A stretch of DNA of 64,000 bases from the NCBI GenBank assembly GCA_002110485.1, contig MOWL01000001.1, positions 558,001-622,000 on the forward strand, read 5' to 3'. Source of the DNA: Emergomyces orientalis (lineage: Eukaryota > Ascomycota > Eurotiomycetes > Onygenales > Ajellomycetaceae). Every line of letters begins with the position of its first letter. The first letter of the stretch is position 1. The position numbers and the translations under genes were made by a program. Of the stretch, positions 1-10,280 are shown in pieces. The notes below the pieces were generated by a model, which had not been told where the DNA came from, searched no databases, and was given only the letters and a program-made list of their open reading frames with translations.

Positions 1-577
1 AAAAGCGTGAAGTGCAAATGGTGCTCACACAAATTCGAAACCCAAGGATATATATATATTTTCAAGAGGGGATGTAAATTATCGAGAAGTGGCCCGTAAT
101 CGTAAGGAACTCAGATATATTCCAGATTTAGGGACGGGTATATTTAGATAGAAAATTGGCGCGTGCTAGACGATGATGTCGAAATGCAATCACGAGAAGA
201 GCCGCAACACAATCTAACCTCGTTGGTATCGATACACAAGCAGTGGCCAGCAGATAACCCGCCTTATCAAGTATCAGGAGAGGGGAGCGAATGGTAAGTT
301 GTTGAACTGGAGTCGCAAAGTCTCACATGCCCCTATGCTGCCAGTAGTACGAGGGGATTGGCGTAGCGCGACCCGGGGGAAACCAATCACACTGACAAGT
401 TTGTTTGCTTGCTCGATGCAACCACGCCCGTGCACCTGACGAGAAATCCACAGTTTTTAGCAGCCACTGAGGAGGGTATCTATTGAAGCGACAGAGCAGC
501 GAGGAATAAGGAGAGATGGCTTGTCGCAGACGAAGAAATCGCAGAACAGACGGAGAAAAAGAAGATGAGGTTGATGT
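1..577. other. Left edge, no gene recognised
   Basis: No convincing coding region is visible in either strand before the first retrotransposon. The stretch ends in the 5-bp sequence GATGT at 573-577, which is the left copy of the target-site duplication of the minus-strand element. A gene running off the window edge cannot be excluded. Confidence 0.5.
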
Positions 578-679
578 TCATAGAGTGCATCAAGCCTATC
601 ATATTGAACTACCTAACTAGCTAAAATATATATGTGTGTGTGGGGCATGTGACCCGGGTAGCCCTAGTATCACCTAACA
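578..679 (-). repeat. 3' LTR of copia copy 1
   Basis: In element orientation it reads TGTTAGG...CTCTATGA over 102 bp, and by eye it is identical to the other three LTRs in the window. It contains a CA/TA-rich stretch with a TATA-like core that probably serves as promoter. The boundaries are set by the flanking 5-bp duplication. The 3' end is GA rather than the canonical CA. Confidence 0.95.
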
Positions 680-686
680 CCCCCCC
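680..686 (-). other. Polypurine tract of copia copy 1
   Basis: Seven C on the plus strand (seven G in element direction) sit directly against the inner end of the 3' LTR. This is the expected place for the plus-strand primer of an LTR retrotransposon. Confidence 0.75.
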
Positions 687-779
687 ATGCTAGGGCGCCC
701 CAGGAGCACGCACACAGGCCACGCCATAGGCATCAAAAATCAAAATAGCAGCTAAGTACAAAACTTTTAGTTAAATCCA

Positions 780-3700
780 TTAAGCAGATCCCCCCGAACC
801 AATCAAGCCAAGATTAGCCACAAAAGCATTGAATGCGGGCCTAGGCAGCGCCTTCGTAAAACCATCCGCCTTATTCTCCGTTGAGCTGACGTGCCGAAGA
901 AGGAGCTCCTTTTTAGCCACTAGATCGCGTAATATATGGTAGCGGACTTCAATATGCCTCGAGCGCTTAGTTAAAGACTCGCCGTTAGCTAGATCAATGG
1001 CACCTTTATTATCAATATGCAGATTATTGGAAAGAACATAGCCATCCGCATTCTCAAGCAGTCCCGCATCATGCAGCATATCTTTAAGCCAAATCAGCTC
1101 GCACGCAGCTTCGCTAGCAGCAATATACTCAGCTTCAGTTGTGGACTTCGCCGTAGAGATCTGCCGCTGCGAACGCCATGATACGGGAGCTCCATTGATC
1201 ATTATAATATAGCCCGTAGTCGATTTATATTGGGGGTCTGCACCCGCCCAATCTGAATCCGCGTAGGCCATGGGAGCCAGCCCTTCGTCCCCTATATTCC
1301 TCTTATACAGAATGCCCGTAGTCCTAGTCTTCTTCATATAGCGGAGAACATGCTTCAAAGCAGCCCAGCACTCCTTATTTGGGCGAGAATTGAATCGCGA
1401 TAAATAATTTACCGCGAACATTATATCCGGTCTGGTGCTTGTAACCAGATATTGAAGAGACCCAAGCCCTTGACGATATCGCGTAGCCGTAAAATCATCA
1501 TCAAGGCCCTTATCCTCATCCGGCGAGAACTGGAGCTTTGTGCCAGCATTCATGGGGGTTGGTGCCGGATTGATTGCAGTCATGCCAAAATCATCAAGGA
1601 TCTCATCAATATAGCGTGTTTGCGTGACCAGTAAATCACCATTACGGCCCGCAATTTCCATACCTAAGTATGGCTTATCATCGTCGATTCTTTTGGTGTC
1701 AAAACGCTTCGCAATCTCATCGAGAACCCAGTCAATATCATGCTCATTGGGCCCCGTAACGCGGCAGTCATCAACGTGCAGCGTCAAATACACCTTACGG
1801 ATGGGGTGATATAGGAATCCGCCGTCATACGGTGATATGCGGAAACCAATCGAAGTGAGATGCTCAGTGGCAAGAAAATACCACGTCCTCGCAGCTTGCT
1901 TCAGCCCATACAGGCTCTGGCGAACCAGGCCAACTAGATTGCCCCTGCCATGTTTTATGCCCGTCGGGAGCTGCATATAGATCATTTCTTCCTGTGGCAG
2001 CACGCCATTAAGGAATGCAGACACGTAATCAATTGCCTTCGATTTCCATCCCCTAGCCGTAGAGATCGCGAATAGGCTTCTGGTTGTAGGACCAGAGACA
2101 ACGGCAGCGTAAGACTTCGTATAATGGACTCCTCGCTGCTGAAGGAATCCGCGAACCACCCATCGTGCGCGAAAGCGGATGGTTTCTCCCTTATTATTTA
2201 ATTTGCGGTCATATACCCATTTACCCGTAAGAACATCCATATCCGGGGACCGCTCAGTAATAACATATGTTTTCTTTTGATTGAACATATCGACCTCCTT
2301 CCTCATTGCTTCGAGCCAATGATGCCAATCAGGGCTCCGTCGAGCCTCCGCTAAGGTCGTGGGACGGTCCGTAAGGGTACTAAGCACGGGCTCATCACCA
2401 TTATCATTAGCATGCTCGTCAGACTCATTAAGGAGATCAACATCACTGTTTATAAGATAGGTAGGCTCAATGGCCTCCTCCAGATCCCCATTGACAAGCA
2501 TCTTCATGATGTGCGGCCGCTCCCTTGCCAGGCGCCGCAGGAGACAGTGCTGCCATCCATCCGCAGGATTCAAAACATCGAGCTCATCCGGTATGTTATT
2601 TGGCTCATGAGGAGCCGGAAGAGCGGCATTAATGAATGACACGTCCTCCACGAGAGCTTCATCAAAAACCACATCTCGTGCTATCTCCAACCTGCGTGCA
2701 TCAGGGTCCCATATGCGAACTTGATGAAGGCCCTGATAACCCACAAAGATCCATTCTTTCCCATCCGTTCTATCCGCAAGCTTATTAGTAACTCGCAGAT
2801 CCTTCTTGTAGACCTTGCAGCCCCATCTATGCAGCCAATTCGCCGTGGGCTGCACCCCCATCCATGCTTCAAAGGGGGTCAGCGGAGACCCCTCCTTGCA
2901 CCCGTAAAGCTTCGTAGAGGTGGGAGACATATTGATCAACATAACGGCAGCCTGCATGGCCTCACCCCATAGGTCCCTAGGCTGCCCGCTATCGAATAGC
3001 AAGCTCCTAGTTCTTTCGATTATTATGCGGTTCGCACGTTCCGCTGGACCATTTGATTGTGGGGTATATGGCGTAGTCGTCTCATAGGCAATGCCTCGCT
3101 GTTTACAAAAAGCTTTTAATTCATCGCTCTTGAATTCTCCACCACCATCCCAGTGCAAGGAGCCCACGCATCGCTGCGCAGTGGTCTCAATCATTGTTAT
3201 AAAATCCCGTAGTTTCGCGGTTGCTTCACCCTTGGTGGCCATTAAAATGGCCCACCGATATCTCGTGGCATCGTCCGTAATACTCATCCAATAATCAGCC
3301 CCCCCATACGTGGGAACGCCATCCTCATTGAATAAGGTACGCCCACCGCCCGCAAGATCAATAAATAATCGTGCAGCAGGCTTCACTTTTCTAATCATGG
3401 GCTCAAAAGCAGGACGAGCCATCTTAGCCTGCACGCAGGTTTTACAAAAAGGCAGAGCCTTGGAGCCTTTAATCCTCATCCCCATGCGCGGATCCGCGGC
3501 CATCTTCGCTATATCCATGTGGTTAAGATGACCCAGCTTCAAATGCCATTGCAGCATCGTGAGCTCTACTGGTTTTATATTCATTGATGGCAGAGCCAAT
3601 AGCGAGTCATCCACAGCATTTACGGGCCGAAAATCACCATTAGGCATGGCGAATTGAATCAAATCTCGGATTTGCGGAGGCTTTTCAATGACATAGATAT

Positions 3701-5378
3701 CTTTCTCATTCAAAACAGCAGTGAAGCTGACCATTCGATCGGGAGAGGTCATAATAATCGAGTGAGCTTCTCCATATGCCAATTGCTTGAACGTATAGCC
3801 CTTGCGGACTAATTTGCCAAAGCTCACGATATTTGCTTCTAATTCGGGGGCAAATCGCACACCTTCCAGGCACACATCCGCCCCATCAACCGCCAGTTCA
3901 ACCGTACCAACGGCCGCAGCTGGAACAATGGTCCCATCCGCCATTTTCAATTTAACATTGGAGCTCATTGAATGGCATTTAACAAGCTCCTTGCGTGGTG
4001 TTGCGTGAGCGCCAGACCCCGAGTCCAGAACCCACTCATCCGCAATATCATCATCACGGACGATTTCACGAGCATGGAACACCTTCTCAACCGTACTGTG
4101 TACAGGAGCAGAGCCGTCATCGGGGCTCTTGGAAGAATCCTCATTATTGGCCTTCTTCTTATCCTTCTTGGTGCCACCACGCCTTTTTCCATTAGAATAA
4201 CCTGACGGACGCTTCTCTGGGTGCTTTTTCCAACAGCTCTCCTCATTATGGCCCACAATCCCGCAATGTGAGCATTTTGGCCTGCCTGATGCAGATGGAG
4301 CAGGGCTCTCACCCGCATCATCCATACTGCTCGCATTATTTACGGGCGCCTTTGTGTTCTTTGAAGAAGAGGAACTGCCGCCAGAGGGCAATCGAAGCAG
4401 AATATCACGGCATAGACCCACAAAATCATCCTCCAGGAGAGTATCTTCACCACTCTTTTCAATATCATCCATCCTATTTCGTATGAGATTGGCCCATCTA
4501 CTGTGAATCCCCGCAAGCAATCGATCAAAGAAGACGGAATCCGGCATATAAAAATCTAATCGCTTATATTCAGTTCGTACGGCTAAGAGACGCTCAATAA
4601 ACGCACGATCCGACCCGCAAGACTCAGCCGTCATACCCAGGAACTCATTGAAAAGACGAAACCGGCGAACTACGCGGCGTTCAGCGAAGTTCTCCTCTAC
4701 TATGGACCACAGCATATAGGCAGACAATTGATTCTCCTTCGGTATAGTAAAATGAGTTCTAGCCTGTGCGGAAATCGCTGACCACATATAATTACGCAGC
4801 CAGCTATTCCGCTCCCTCCAGAGCTTCGCAACGTCCTCACTGACCCCCTCAGGCGGGGCCAGCTCCTTATTTAACAAAATATCATCTGTTTCTGAATCCT
4901 TCGCCGCGAGAAGAACCTCATCCCTCCACATGGGATAGTTCATGGAGCCCAGCAGCAGAACTGGCTTTTCAAGAAGCTTAACTGTAAGTCGAAACTCCTT
5001 AATGGCCTTCAAATAAGCCGTCATATTGGCGCCTGCGAGCTCCCCCGCACCAGCACCAGCCTTAATCCGCGCTGTTTCATTCTCCAACCTCGCAATCTCC
5101 AACCTCGCCCGGGTCTCAGCGCTCAAGGAGTCATCATGCTCAACCTGAGCCTCCTGGGTGGGTTCATCGCGATCTGAGCCCGTATCCGACATATCCGACA
5201 TTGGATCTTCGAAATCAGCACTTGACCCCTCCGAAGGAGCTCTTGCGGGCAATTTACGGGCTGTAATGGGGGTTGGAAAGGGCTCGTTTTCAATATTCTC
5301 CGGCGTACGTTCCGCTCGCCTAGTCGGCTTATTTTCCCTCGTAAGATCAGGACTGTTGCCTGACCGTAAGTTCACCAT
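780..5378 (-). CDS. Copia gag-pol polyprotein, copy 1
   Basis: One uninterrupted frame encodes the whole gag-pol, 1,532 residues from the first ATG (5376-5378). The frame is open three codons upstream without an ATG; the residue numbers here count those three. Visible in order are an acidic N-terminus, a Gag domain near 120-340, a zinc knuckle (C372, C375, H380, C385), a protease DSG at 455-457, and a pre-integrase segment with HLKLGH near 615. The integrase core follows with likely D677, D747 and E783. The reverse transcriptase has HVDD at 1204-1207, and RNase H has D1377, E1418 and D1459. There is no frameshift between gag and pol, as in Drosophila copia and unlike yeast Ty1, so the Gag to Pol ratio must be set another way. 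It differs from copy 2 by one residue (Leu here, Ile there, near residue 1497). Confidence 0.96.
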   Translation of the reverse strand: MVNLRSGNSPDLTRENKPTRRAERTPENIENEPFPTPITARKLPARAPSEGSSADFEDPMSDMSDTGSDRDEPTQEAQVEHDDSLSAETRARLEIARLENETARIKAGAGAGELAGANMTAYLKAIKEFRLTVKLLEKPVLLLGSMNYPMWRDEVLLAAKDSETDDILLNKELAPPEGVSEDVAKLWRERNSWLRNYMWSAISAQARTHFTIPKENQLSAYMLWSIVEENFAERRVVRRFRLFNEFLGMTAESCGSDRAFIERLLAVRTEYKRLDFYMPDSVFFDRLLAGIHSRWANLIRNRMDDIEKSGEDTLLEDDFVGLCRDILLRLPSGGSSSSSKNTKAPVNNASSMDDAGESPAPSASGRPKCSHCGIVGHNEESCWKKHPEKRPSGYSNGKRRGGTKKDKKKANNEDSSKSPDDGSAPVHSTVEKVFHAREIVRDDDIADEWVLDSGSGAHATPRKELVKCHSMSSNVKLKMADGTIVPAAAVGTVELAVDGADVCLEGVRFAPELEANIVSFGKLVRKGYTFKQLAYGEAHSIIMTSPDRMVSFTAVLNEKDIYVIEKPPQIRDLIQFAMPNGDFRPVNAVDDSLLALPSMNIKPVELTMLQWHLKLGHLNHMDIAKMAADPRMGMRIKGSKALPFCKTCVQAKMARPAFEPMIRKVKPAARLFIDLAGGGRTLFNEDGVPTYGGADYWMSITDDATRYRWAILMATKGEATAKLRDFITMIETTAQRCVGSLHWDGGGEFKSDELKAFCKQRGIAYETTTPYTPQSNGPAERANRIIIERTRSLLFDSGQPRDLWGEAMQAAVMLINMSPTSTKLYGCKEGSPLTPFEAWMGVQPTANWLHRWGCKVYKKDLRVTNKLADRTDGKEWIFVGYQGLHQVRIWDPDARRLEIARDVVFDEALVEDVSFINAALPAPHEPNNIPDELDVLNPADGWQHCLLRRLARERPHIMKMLVNGDLEEAIEPTYLINSDVDLLNESDEHANDNGDEPVLSTLTDRPTTLAEARRSPDWHHWLEAMRKEVDMFNQKKTYVITERSPDMDVLTGKWVYDRKLNNKGETIRFRARWVVRGFLQQRGVHYTKSYAAVVSGPTTRSLFAISTARGWKSKAIDYVSAFLNGVLPQEEMIYMQLPTGIKHGRGNLVGLVRQSLYGLKQAARTWYFLATEHLTSIGFRISPYDGGFLYHPIRKVYLTLHVDDCRVTGPNEHDIDWVLDEIAKRFDTKRIDDDKPYLGMEIAGRNGDLLVTQTRYIDEILDDFGMTAINPAPTPMNAGTKLQFSPDEDKGLDDDFTATRYRQGLGSLQYLVTSTRPDIMFAVNYLSRFNSRPNKECWAALKHVLRYMKKTRTTGILYKRNIGDEGLAPMAYADSDWAGADPQYKSTTGYIIMINGAPVSWRSQRQISTAKSTTEAEYIAASEAACELIWLKDMLHDAGLLENADGYVLSNNLHIDNKGAIDLANGESLTKRSRHIEVRYHILRDLVAKKELLLRHVSSTENKADGFTKALPRPAFNAFVANLGLIGSGGSA

Positions 5379-5439
5379 GAGAGGCAAGAACTAGCTGTAT
5401 AAGAGAAATAGATAGCAGTAACGCAGCGTATTAAACAGA

Positions 5440-5452
5440 GGGCCTCATAACC
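5440..5452 (-). other. Primer-binding site, copia copy 1
   Basis: Directly after the 5' LTR the element reads GGTTATGAGGCCC. This resembles the complement of the anticodon stem-loop of eukaryotic initiator tRNA-Met, allowing one extra G. Drosophila copia is primed by a cleaved half of that tRNA, so the same mode of priming is inferred. Confidence 0.7.
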
Positions 5453-5554
5453 TCATAGAGTGCATCAAGCCTATCATATTGAACTACCTAACTAGCTAAA
5501 ATATATATGTGTGTGTGGGGCATGTGACCCGGGTAGCCCTAGTATCACCTAACA
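5453..5554 (-). repeat. 5' LTR of copia copy 1
   Basis: This 102-bp LTR is identical to the one at 578-679. The outer edge at 5554 abuts GATGT at 5555-5559, the right copy of the target duplication. Confidence 0.95.
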
Positions 5555-8135
5555 GATGTCCCATGCAGAAAACGTGACTCGTGGTAATTTACCCACTGTG
5601 ACGTGGTGGAGACAGGCTAAATACACATACGAAGCCAGGTGCTGGGAATAAATTCCGCGGTATCCGTATTCTGCGAAATACAAACGAAGATATTATATTA
5701 TTCTACGGAGTATCATTCATTTAAACGGATCTTCTGCAAGATATTTTAATTATTCCCAATAACCAACCAGCAGTGGAGAAAAGAAAATTTCTCCATTGTA
5801 AAATTGATTGGGCCAACCCTCCCATGTTTCAAGGCCTTTTCTGCTGTATCAAGGACCCTGTAATAAGCTTCTAGTTTATTGTTCCTGAATCCAAAAGCTT
5901 CCCCAAGCGCTGATGTGGGATGCCAGGGTGGGATATTGTTCGGAAATAGCCACATTATTAAAATTCTAAAAAAAAAATAATACGTGCTTTTTTATGGCTC
6001 CCGCTTACTTACATACGAGTCAAGTGGACTCTAGGGCGGTATTTGCGAGGTTTTGTGGAACAGAACAACTTGGGGTTGCGGTCATCAGGGGAAGATAAAC
6101 ACTGTAATACCACAGCTCAAGTGAAAGGGAGGGGGGTTTGTGTGAGTGAAGGATGGATGATAGCGGCGTTGATCTCGATGACAAGGTATTTCTCTTTGCA
6201 TTTCAGCCGTACTATGCTCCGTGTACCTTTAACTATATACATAAACGCACTTGGTAGCTTAAAATAGTTATGTAGAGCAACATAGATAGGAGCTAATTAG
6301 TAGCACAGCGAGAAATTCCTTTTTTTTATTTTTTATTTTTTATTTTTTTTCAATCTTTTCTTACATTTCATAAACGCCATTGCCCTGATATGTTCAAAAA
6401 TCGCTTTGAGTGAGACGCCAAATGCTTCTACTTCAATTGCATTTCCAGAACAGTGTCACCACGTACGATTGGCTGTTAACAATAATGCAGGGAGCTCTCC
6501 TGTAATTGCTCCAGCTGTAGCTTGCCTCCCAAGAAAGGAAACACTCATTATCTCCAAACTTCCTCTCAGAGCCACAGCCACCATCCCGCATTTATACTCA
6601 TTGAATCAAGCAAAAGCCACCTGCAGACTGCTGTTGTTGAAAATATAAAATAATACCACCAAACATAGAGCCAAGACAAGTATCTGCGTGTAATCTAGAA
6701 TGCAGGAAACACTCAAACAAAGGGAGAAGCAGATCTGATATCAGAAAAAGAAGAATAACTATCCGATTTCTTGTTTGGCTTTCCAAGGTCGTCTCACCGA
6801 TGTGTCAGGCTTGAAATTTTTCATCCTCAATCCAGTTTTGTGAAACGTCATGCCCTGGGAAATGGCATAGAAACTCCAGGATTAAGGATCAGCGTCAAAT
6901 TTCACCATGGCTGGTCCCTGCCATCGCGATTTCTGGTTGCGGTACTCTGTACCATGGTATTGTATTTTCTTTTTTATCTTTTCATTTGTGATTCCAGTGC
7001 CTTTTTATTTTATTTTTTGGTTTACCCCGGGACAGCACAATCCTTGTCGAGATTAGAGGGGTCAATGAATGTGATCGCGGCTTTATTTGTGTTCGTGACG
7101 GGCAGCAGTTTCTGCTGCTACTTCCATGACAACTTTTGCATCTGGATTGACAGACCAAAGGCGAATGGGGAGGGACATCACTGTCATTTAGAGCTTGGTT
7201 GGTTGGTTCGGGGTGGTCTTCAGAGCCAACCATGGAGAATATCAGCAGACTTGATCGTGTGCAGGTTGACTTCAAATCCAACAATGCGATGCAGAAGGCT
7301 GCCCTCCATCCCTACCCCCCTCATTTTCACCCCTCGTAGCTGATATCTCGGTTGTCAAATTATTTGCGGGAAACCATTGCGGGAGCTTTGTTTTCCCTTT
7401 CCCCTATCCACTGCTATGAGCTGGGGATGCATCGCCATTCCTAGCGATTGCAAAGGAATACTTTATCTACCCGGCAGAAGCTCCGTCTCTCGTTGGTCTT
7501 GGATTTCTTTCCATTTCATCACCAGGAATGTGTTTGATCGGCATTATTTGCCAACATAGTATGTTCTGCAATGCGCTCCGAAAGTAAGCAATTGATAGGT
7601 TCCGTAGGGATTAGGGGAACCCATGCCTGCAGAAAATCTGGCCAGGTAATACGAAGGTGCCGTATCCCATCCCATATGTTTCGGTATCCGTTCGAAGTCA
7701 GTGTAAAATATGTTATCAAAGAAATACCACACTCGCACGTCCATACAAGAATCCAACTTGGCCAATTCCATTCCCTGGCCTCTTTTGAAAAGAAACTTAA
7801 AATGGAGATTCGCACCGCCACAAACTTGTACCCAAACACAAACGTGGGTCAGCCACATCTAGTTTGGAAAACGCTGCGCCACATATCGCAAACCGCCTGC
7901 CAGAAACTCCGAGTCAAACCTCCGATAGCACCGACACGCTTTTTGCACACCGAGCAACGACCAGCACGAAACCACATTGATATAGACGCATCAAATTTGA
8001 TTCTACCTATTTGGAATACCCGGAGACCACTCCCTTGAACCCCGCCTCCTATTCTTGGCTGGTCCAACCTGGCCCCAACTCGATCAAGTTTCCCGTCCTG
8101 AATCCCGTCCAGTCGCAATACGCAGAGGGAAAGAA
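5555..8135. other. 2.6-kb intergenic region, no supported gene
   Basis: The stretch is AT-rich with poly(T) and poly(A) tracts, for example near 6318-6352. Several frames stay open around 6771-8038 on both strands. One minus-strand frame (7544-7858) has a protein-like composition but I recognise no family. The right end is the probable promoter of CBP4. Confidence 0.4.
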
Positions 8136-8889
8136 ATGCCCAGATTAGGTACTACGGTGAAAATGGTGGGGGCGTATGTCTTCCCTCTCCCGTGTATATT
8201 GTATCGCCGTAATTATTTTTTTTACGAATTTTGACTGACGAATAAGCTTTGCGATCATACGTGAATAGAGGAGCACTACTCTGCATTGGCGGACCGGCTC
8301 TCGTCCAATATTTGCGACCAACAGAGGAGGAATTATTCCAGGTAACTCTTTACCTGTCCGGACTGTATCATGATTGAATCCACAGAACAAAACCCACCCG
8401 CATACACTCCGCTCATGTCTATGATCGACAGTGGAACTTGTTGCATTTGGGCAAAAAAATTTAAAATATTATTTTATATATATAGTATCGGGGCCGGTGG
8501 GAGGGAATACAAACACTAACACACGGGAAACCCTATAGAGATTCAACCCGGAACTCCAAAAGCGGAACCTTGAAACGCGTGACCAGAGACAGAAGGACTT
8601 TGATACCTTCGTCACGCAATTGAAACAGCACGCGAAGTCTGATAAATCCAGTTAGTGGTCTTCCCCCCTCTTCCCTTCCCACCTTCTTACTTCCAAGCCC
8701 AGCCTTCCTTGGCTCCGCAATTACTTTCAAAAATTAACCTCTCTTATCTTGCGAATTATAGTCTGGCATTCCATCAAGCAATCGGAAGCCACGAACCAAA
8801 AACAAGTCGACATGCGACGAAAAGCAGAACTGGAAGAAGCTGAAAGGCAAAAGGAGCAGATCAGAAAGGAACTTGCAGAAGGGTCGTAG
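8136..8889 (+). CDS. CBP4: CBP4-like complex III assembly factor
   Basis: This small four-exon gene has no single long frame: exons 8136-8173, 8269-8341, 8539-8650 and 8762-8889, giving 116 residues. Introns start GTATGT, GTAACT and GTTAGT and end in AG, with branch-like CTGAC and CTAAC motifs, and all phases close. The product begins MPRLGTTVKM, has a short membrane segment near residues 12-28 containing GGPALV, then PTEEELFQRFNPELQKRN. Next comes FDTFVTQLK, and a charged helical tail ends in IRKELAEGS. This matches the fungal Cbp4 family, inner-membrane chaperones that stabilise newly made cytochrome b during assembly of the bc1 complex. The usual SDKPIW is SDKSIW here. The 116-residue length fits the family. 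The gene lies between two inverted retrotransposons. Confidence 0.88.
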
Positions 8890-9684
8890 CTGGGCTGGGG
8901 GCTCGTTTTAAATCCCCGCAACAAAATGACCGCTTTTGCTTGTATTTTTTCTATTGTTTCTTGACTACTTCTTAGTGTATCACCACATCACACCGTTCGG
9001 AAAATGTTCTTACTTTGTTCCCCCCCCCCTAAAGTGGGCTACCTTTTTTCTCTCTTCCAGCTCTCGATGGGAATTGCATTGCAGGAAATAAAAAGGAGTT
9101 GTGGAGTTTTCGGAATCTCATTTCATTCTTTTTTTTATTCTCATCCGAAACAAGAAGGCTGTATGTACAGTACATCGGCAAGTATATGTATGTGTACTTG
9201 CAATTTTCGATCGACTTCCTCTGCAACGAAACTTGTGCCATATATAGTACTCCACAAAACATTCCCACAACCCATTATACCGTTAACAAGAATTAAGCGC
9301 AGAGGTGCATGCGCATGACAAAATTTAAAAAGTAGGATGTAAAGTACAAAGGGAAGAATACAACACAAGAACTCTGCTGGAAACAACAAAATCCTAGCCA
9401 GTAAGCAGAAAAATAGCCCTAGTCTCCCTTACCTCTGCCACATGGTACGTGCGTGATATTCAAATCAGGTCAATGTAACTCATATATGTAGGGCTTGATT
9501 CATTGCCAGATCAGCATTTTATGTTAAACTTTAGCTAGCAGGAGCAAAGTCTTAGAAAACAACGTCGAGTTGAGCAGAAAAAAGCGCAAATGGAAACAGT
9601 TCCCGTAAGAAAACCTGCATATATATATATAGAAATCAGATGAATACTATTACAATAACATATTGGGCTGGCCCAGGATAAATG

Positions 9685-9715
<31 letters not shown>

Positions 9716-10280
9716 AACAACAAATTTTCAAGGAGGAATGAAAGAACAAGGAGATTTGCAAGGAATGGGAAAGGCTAAAAGGAAAGAAAGGAGAAGAAAA
9801 AATTGGGTTCATGGAACCAAACGTGGACATGTGATGGAGGGTAATAAAATAATAATAAATAAATAAAAGAGGATTGGGTGAAGTTAAGCAATAGAAAGGG
9901 GAATAGACAAGAACACCCTTATGACATAGCTAGTTCGCAACTGCAAAGAAAGGGGGCGAAAAATAGAAATTGTAATAACGAAGCATAAACACAAAAGGAG
10001 GAAAAGGTGAGAGGAAAAAGTGGCGTCATTCCCATCAGGAAACTCGCTTTTAATTCACTCCTCCGGGAGAAAACAAAAAAAAAGAATGCCGTTATTTAGA
10101 AATAGGAATGAACTTTGACGTGATTTGACGTGAGGTATTGCCCGTAGCAAGAGAGACAAGGGAGAAAGAAAAGCAACAAAATAAAACAGAAAGGCCTCTA
10201 GGGAGAAGCCTGTGTTTTCTTTCCCTTCTTCTTTCAAATATCCAACACGCCGTTTGCCCTGCACCTATCATTCTTTATAT
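8890..10280. other. Intergenic region with a 30-bp poly(A) tract
   Basis: No gene is recognised between CBP4 and the GH76 gene, which are convergent, so the stretch should hold both 3' untranslated regions. It contains an uninterrupted run of 30 A at 9685-9714 and purine-rich DNA from 9720 to 10020. Short frames here look like chance openings. Confidence 0.55.

Larger units (their letters stand above)
578..5554 (-). mobile_element. Intact Ty1/copia LTR retrotransposon, copy 1
   Basis: This is a complete 4,977-bp element in minus orientation, bounded by identical 102-bp LTRs (578-679 and 5453-5554). It is flanked by the 5-bp duplication GATGT at 573-577 and 5555-5559. Reading in element direction, the parts are 5' LTR, a primer-binding site touching the LTR, a 74-bp leader, one gag-pol frame, a 100-bp 3' tail with a seven-G polypurine end, and the 3' LTR. 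The domain order protease, integrase, reverse transcriptase, RNase H defines the copia superfamily. Identical LTRs, matching duplications and an unbroken frame point to a very recent insertion. The element shows no stop codons or CpG loss that repeat-induced point mutation would leave. Confidence 0.97.

Noticed and set aside
5158..5394. Plus-strand frame antisense to gag in copy 1 (and its mirror at 14516-14752)
   Set aside because: It is a shadow of the gag-pol frame, and the same is true of the many 60-120 codon frames within both elements.
6771..7343. 190-codon plus-strand frame
   Set aside because: It has no family features, a hydrophobic T-rich middle that follows base composition, and overlapping open frames on the other strand.
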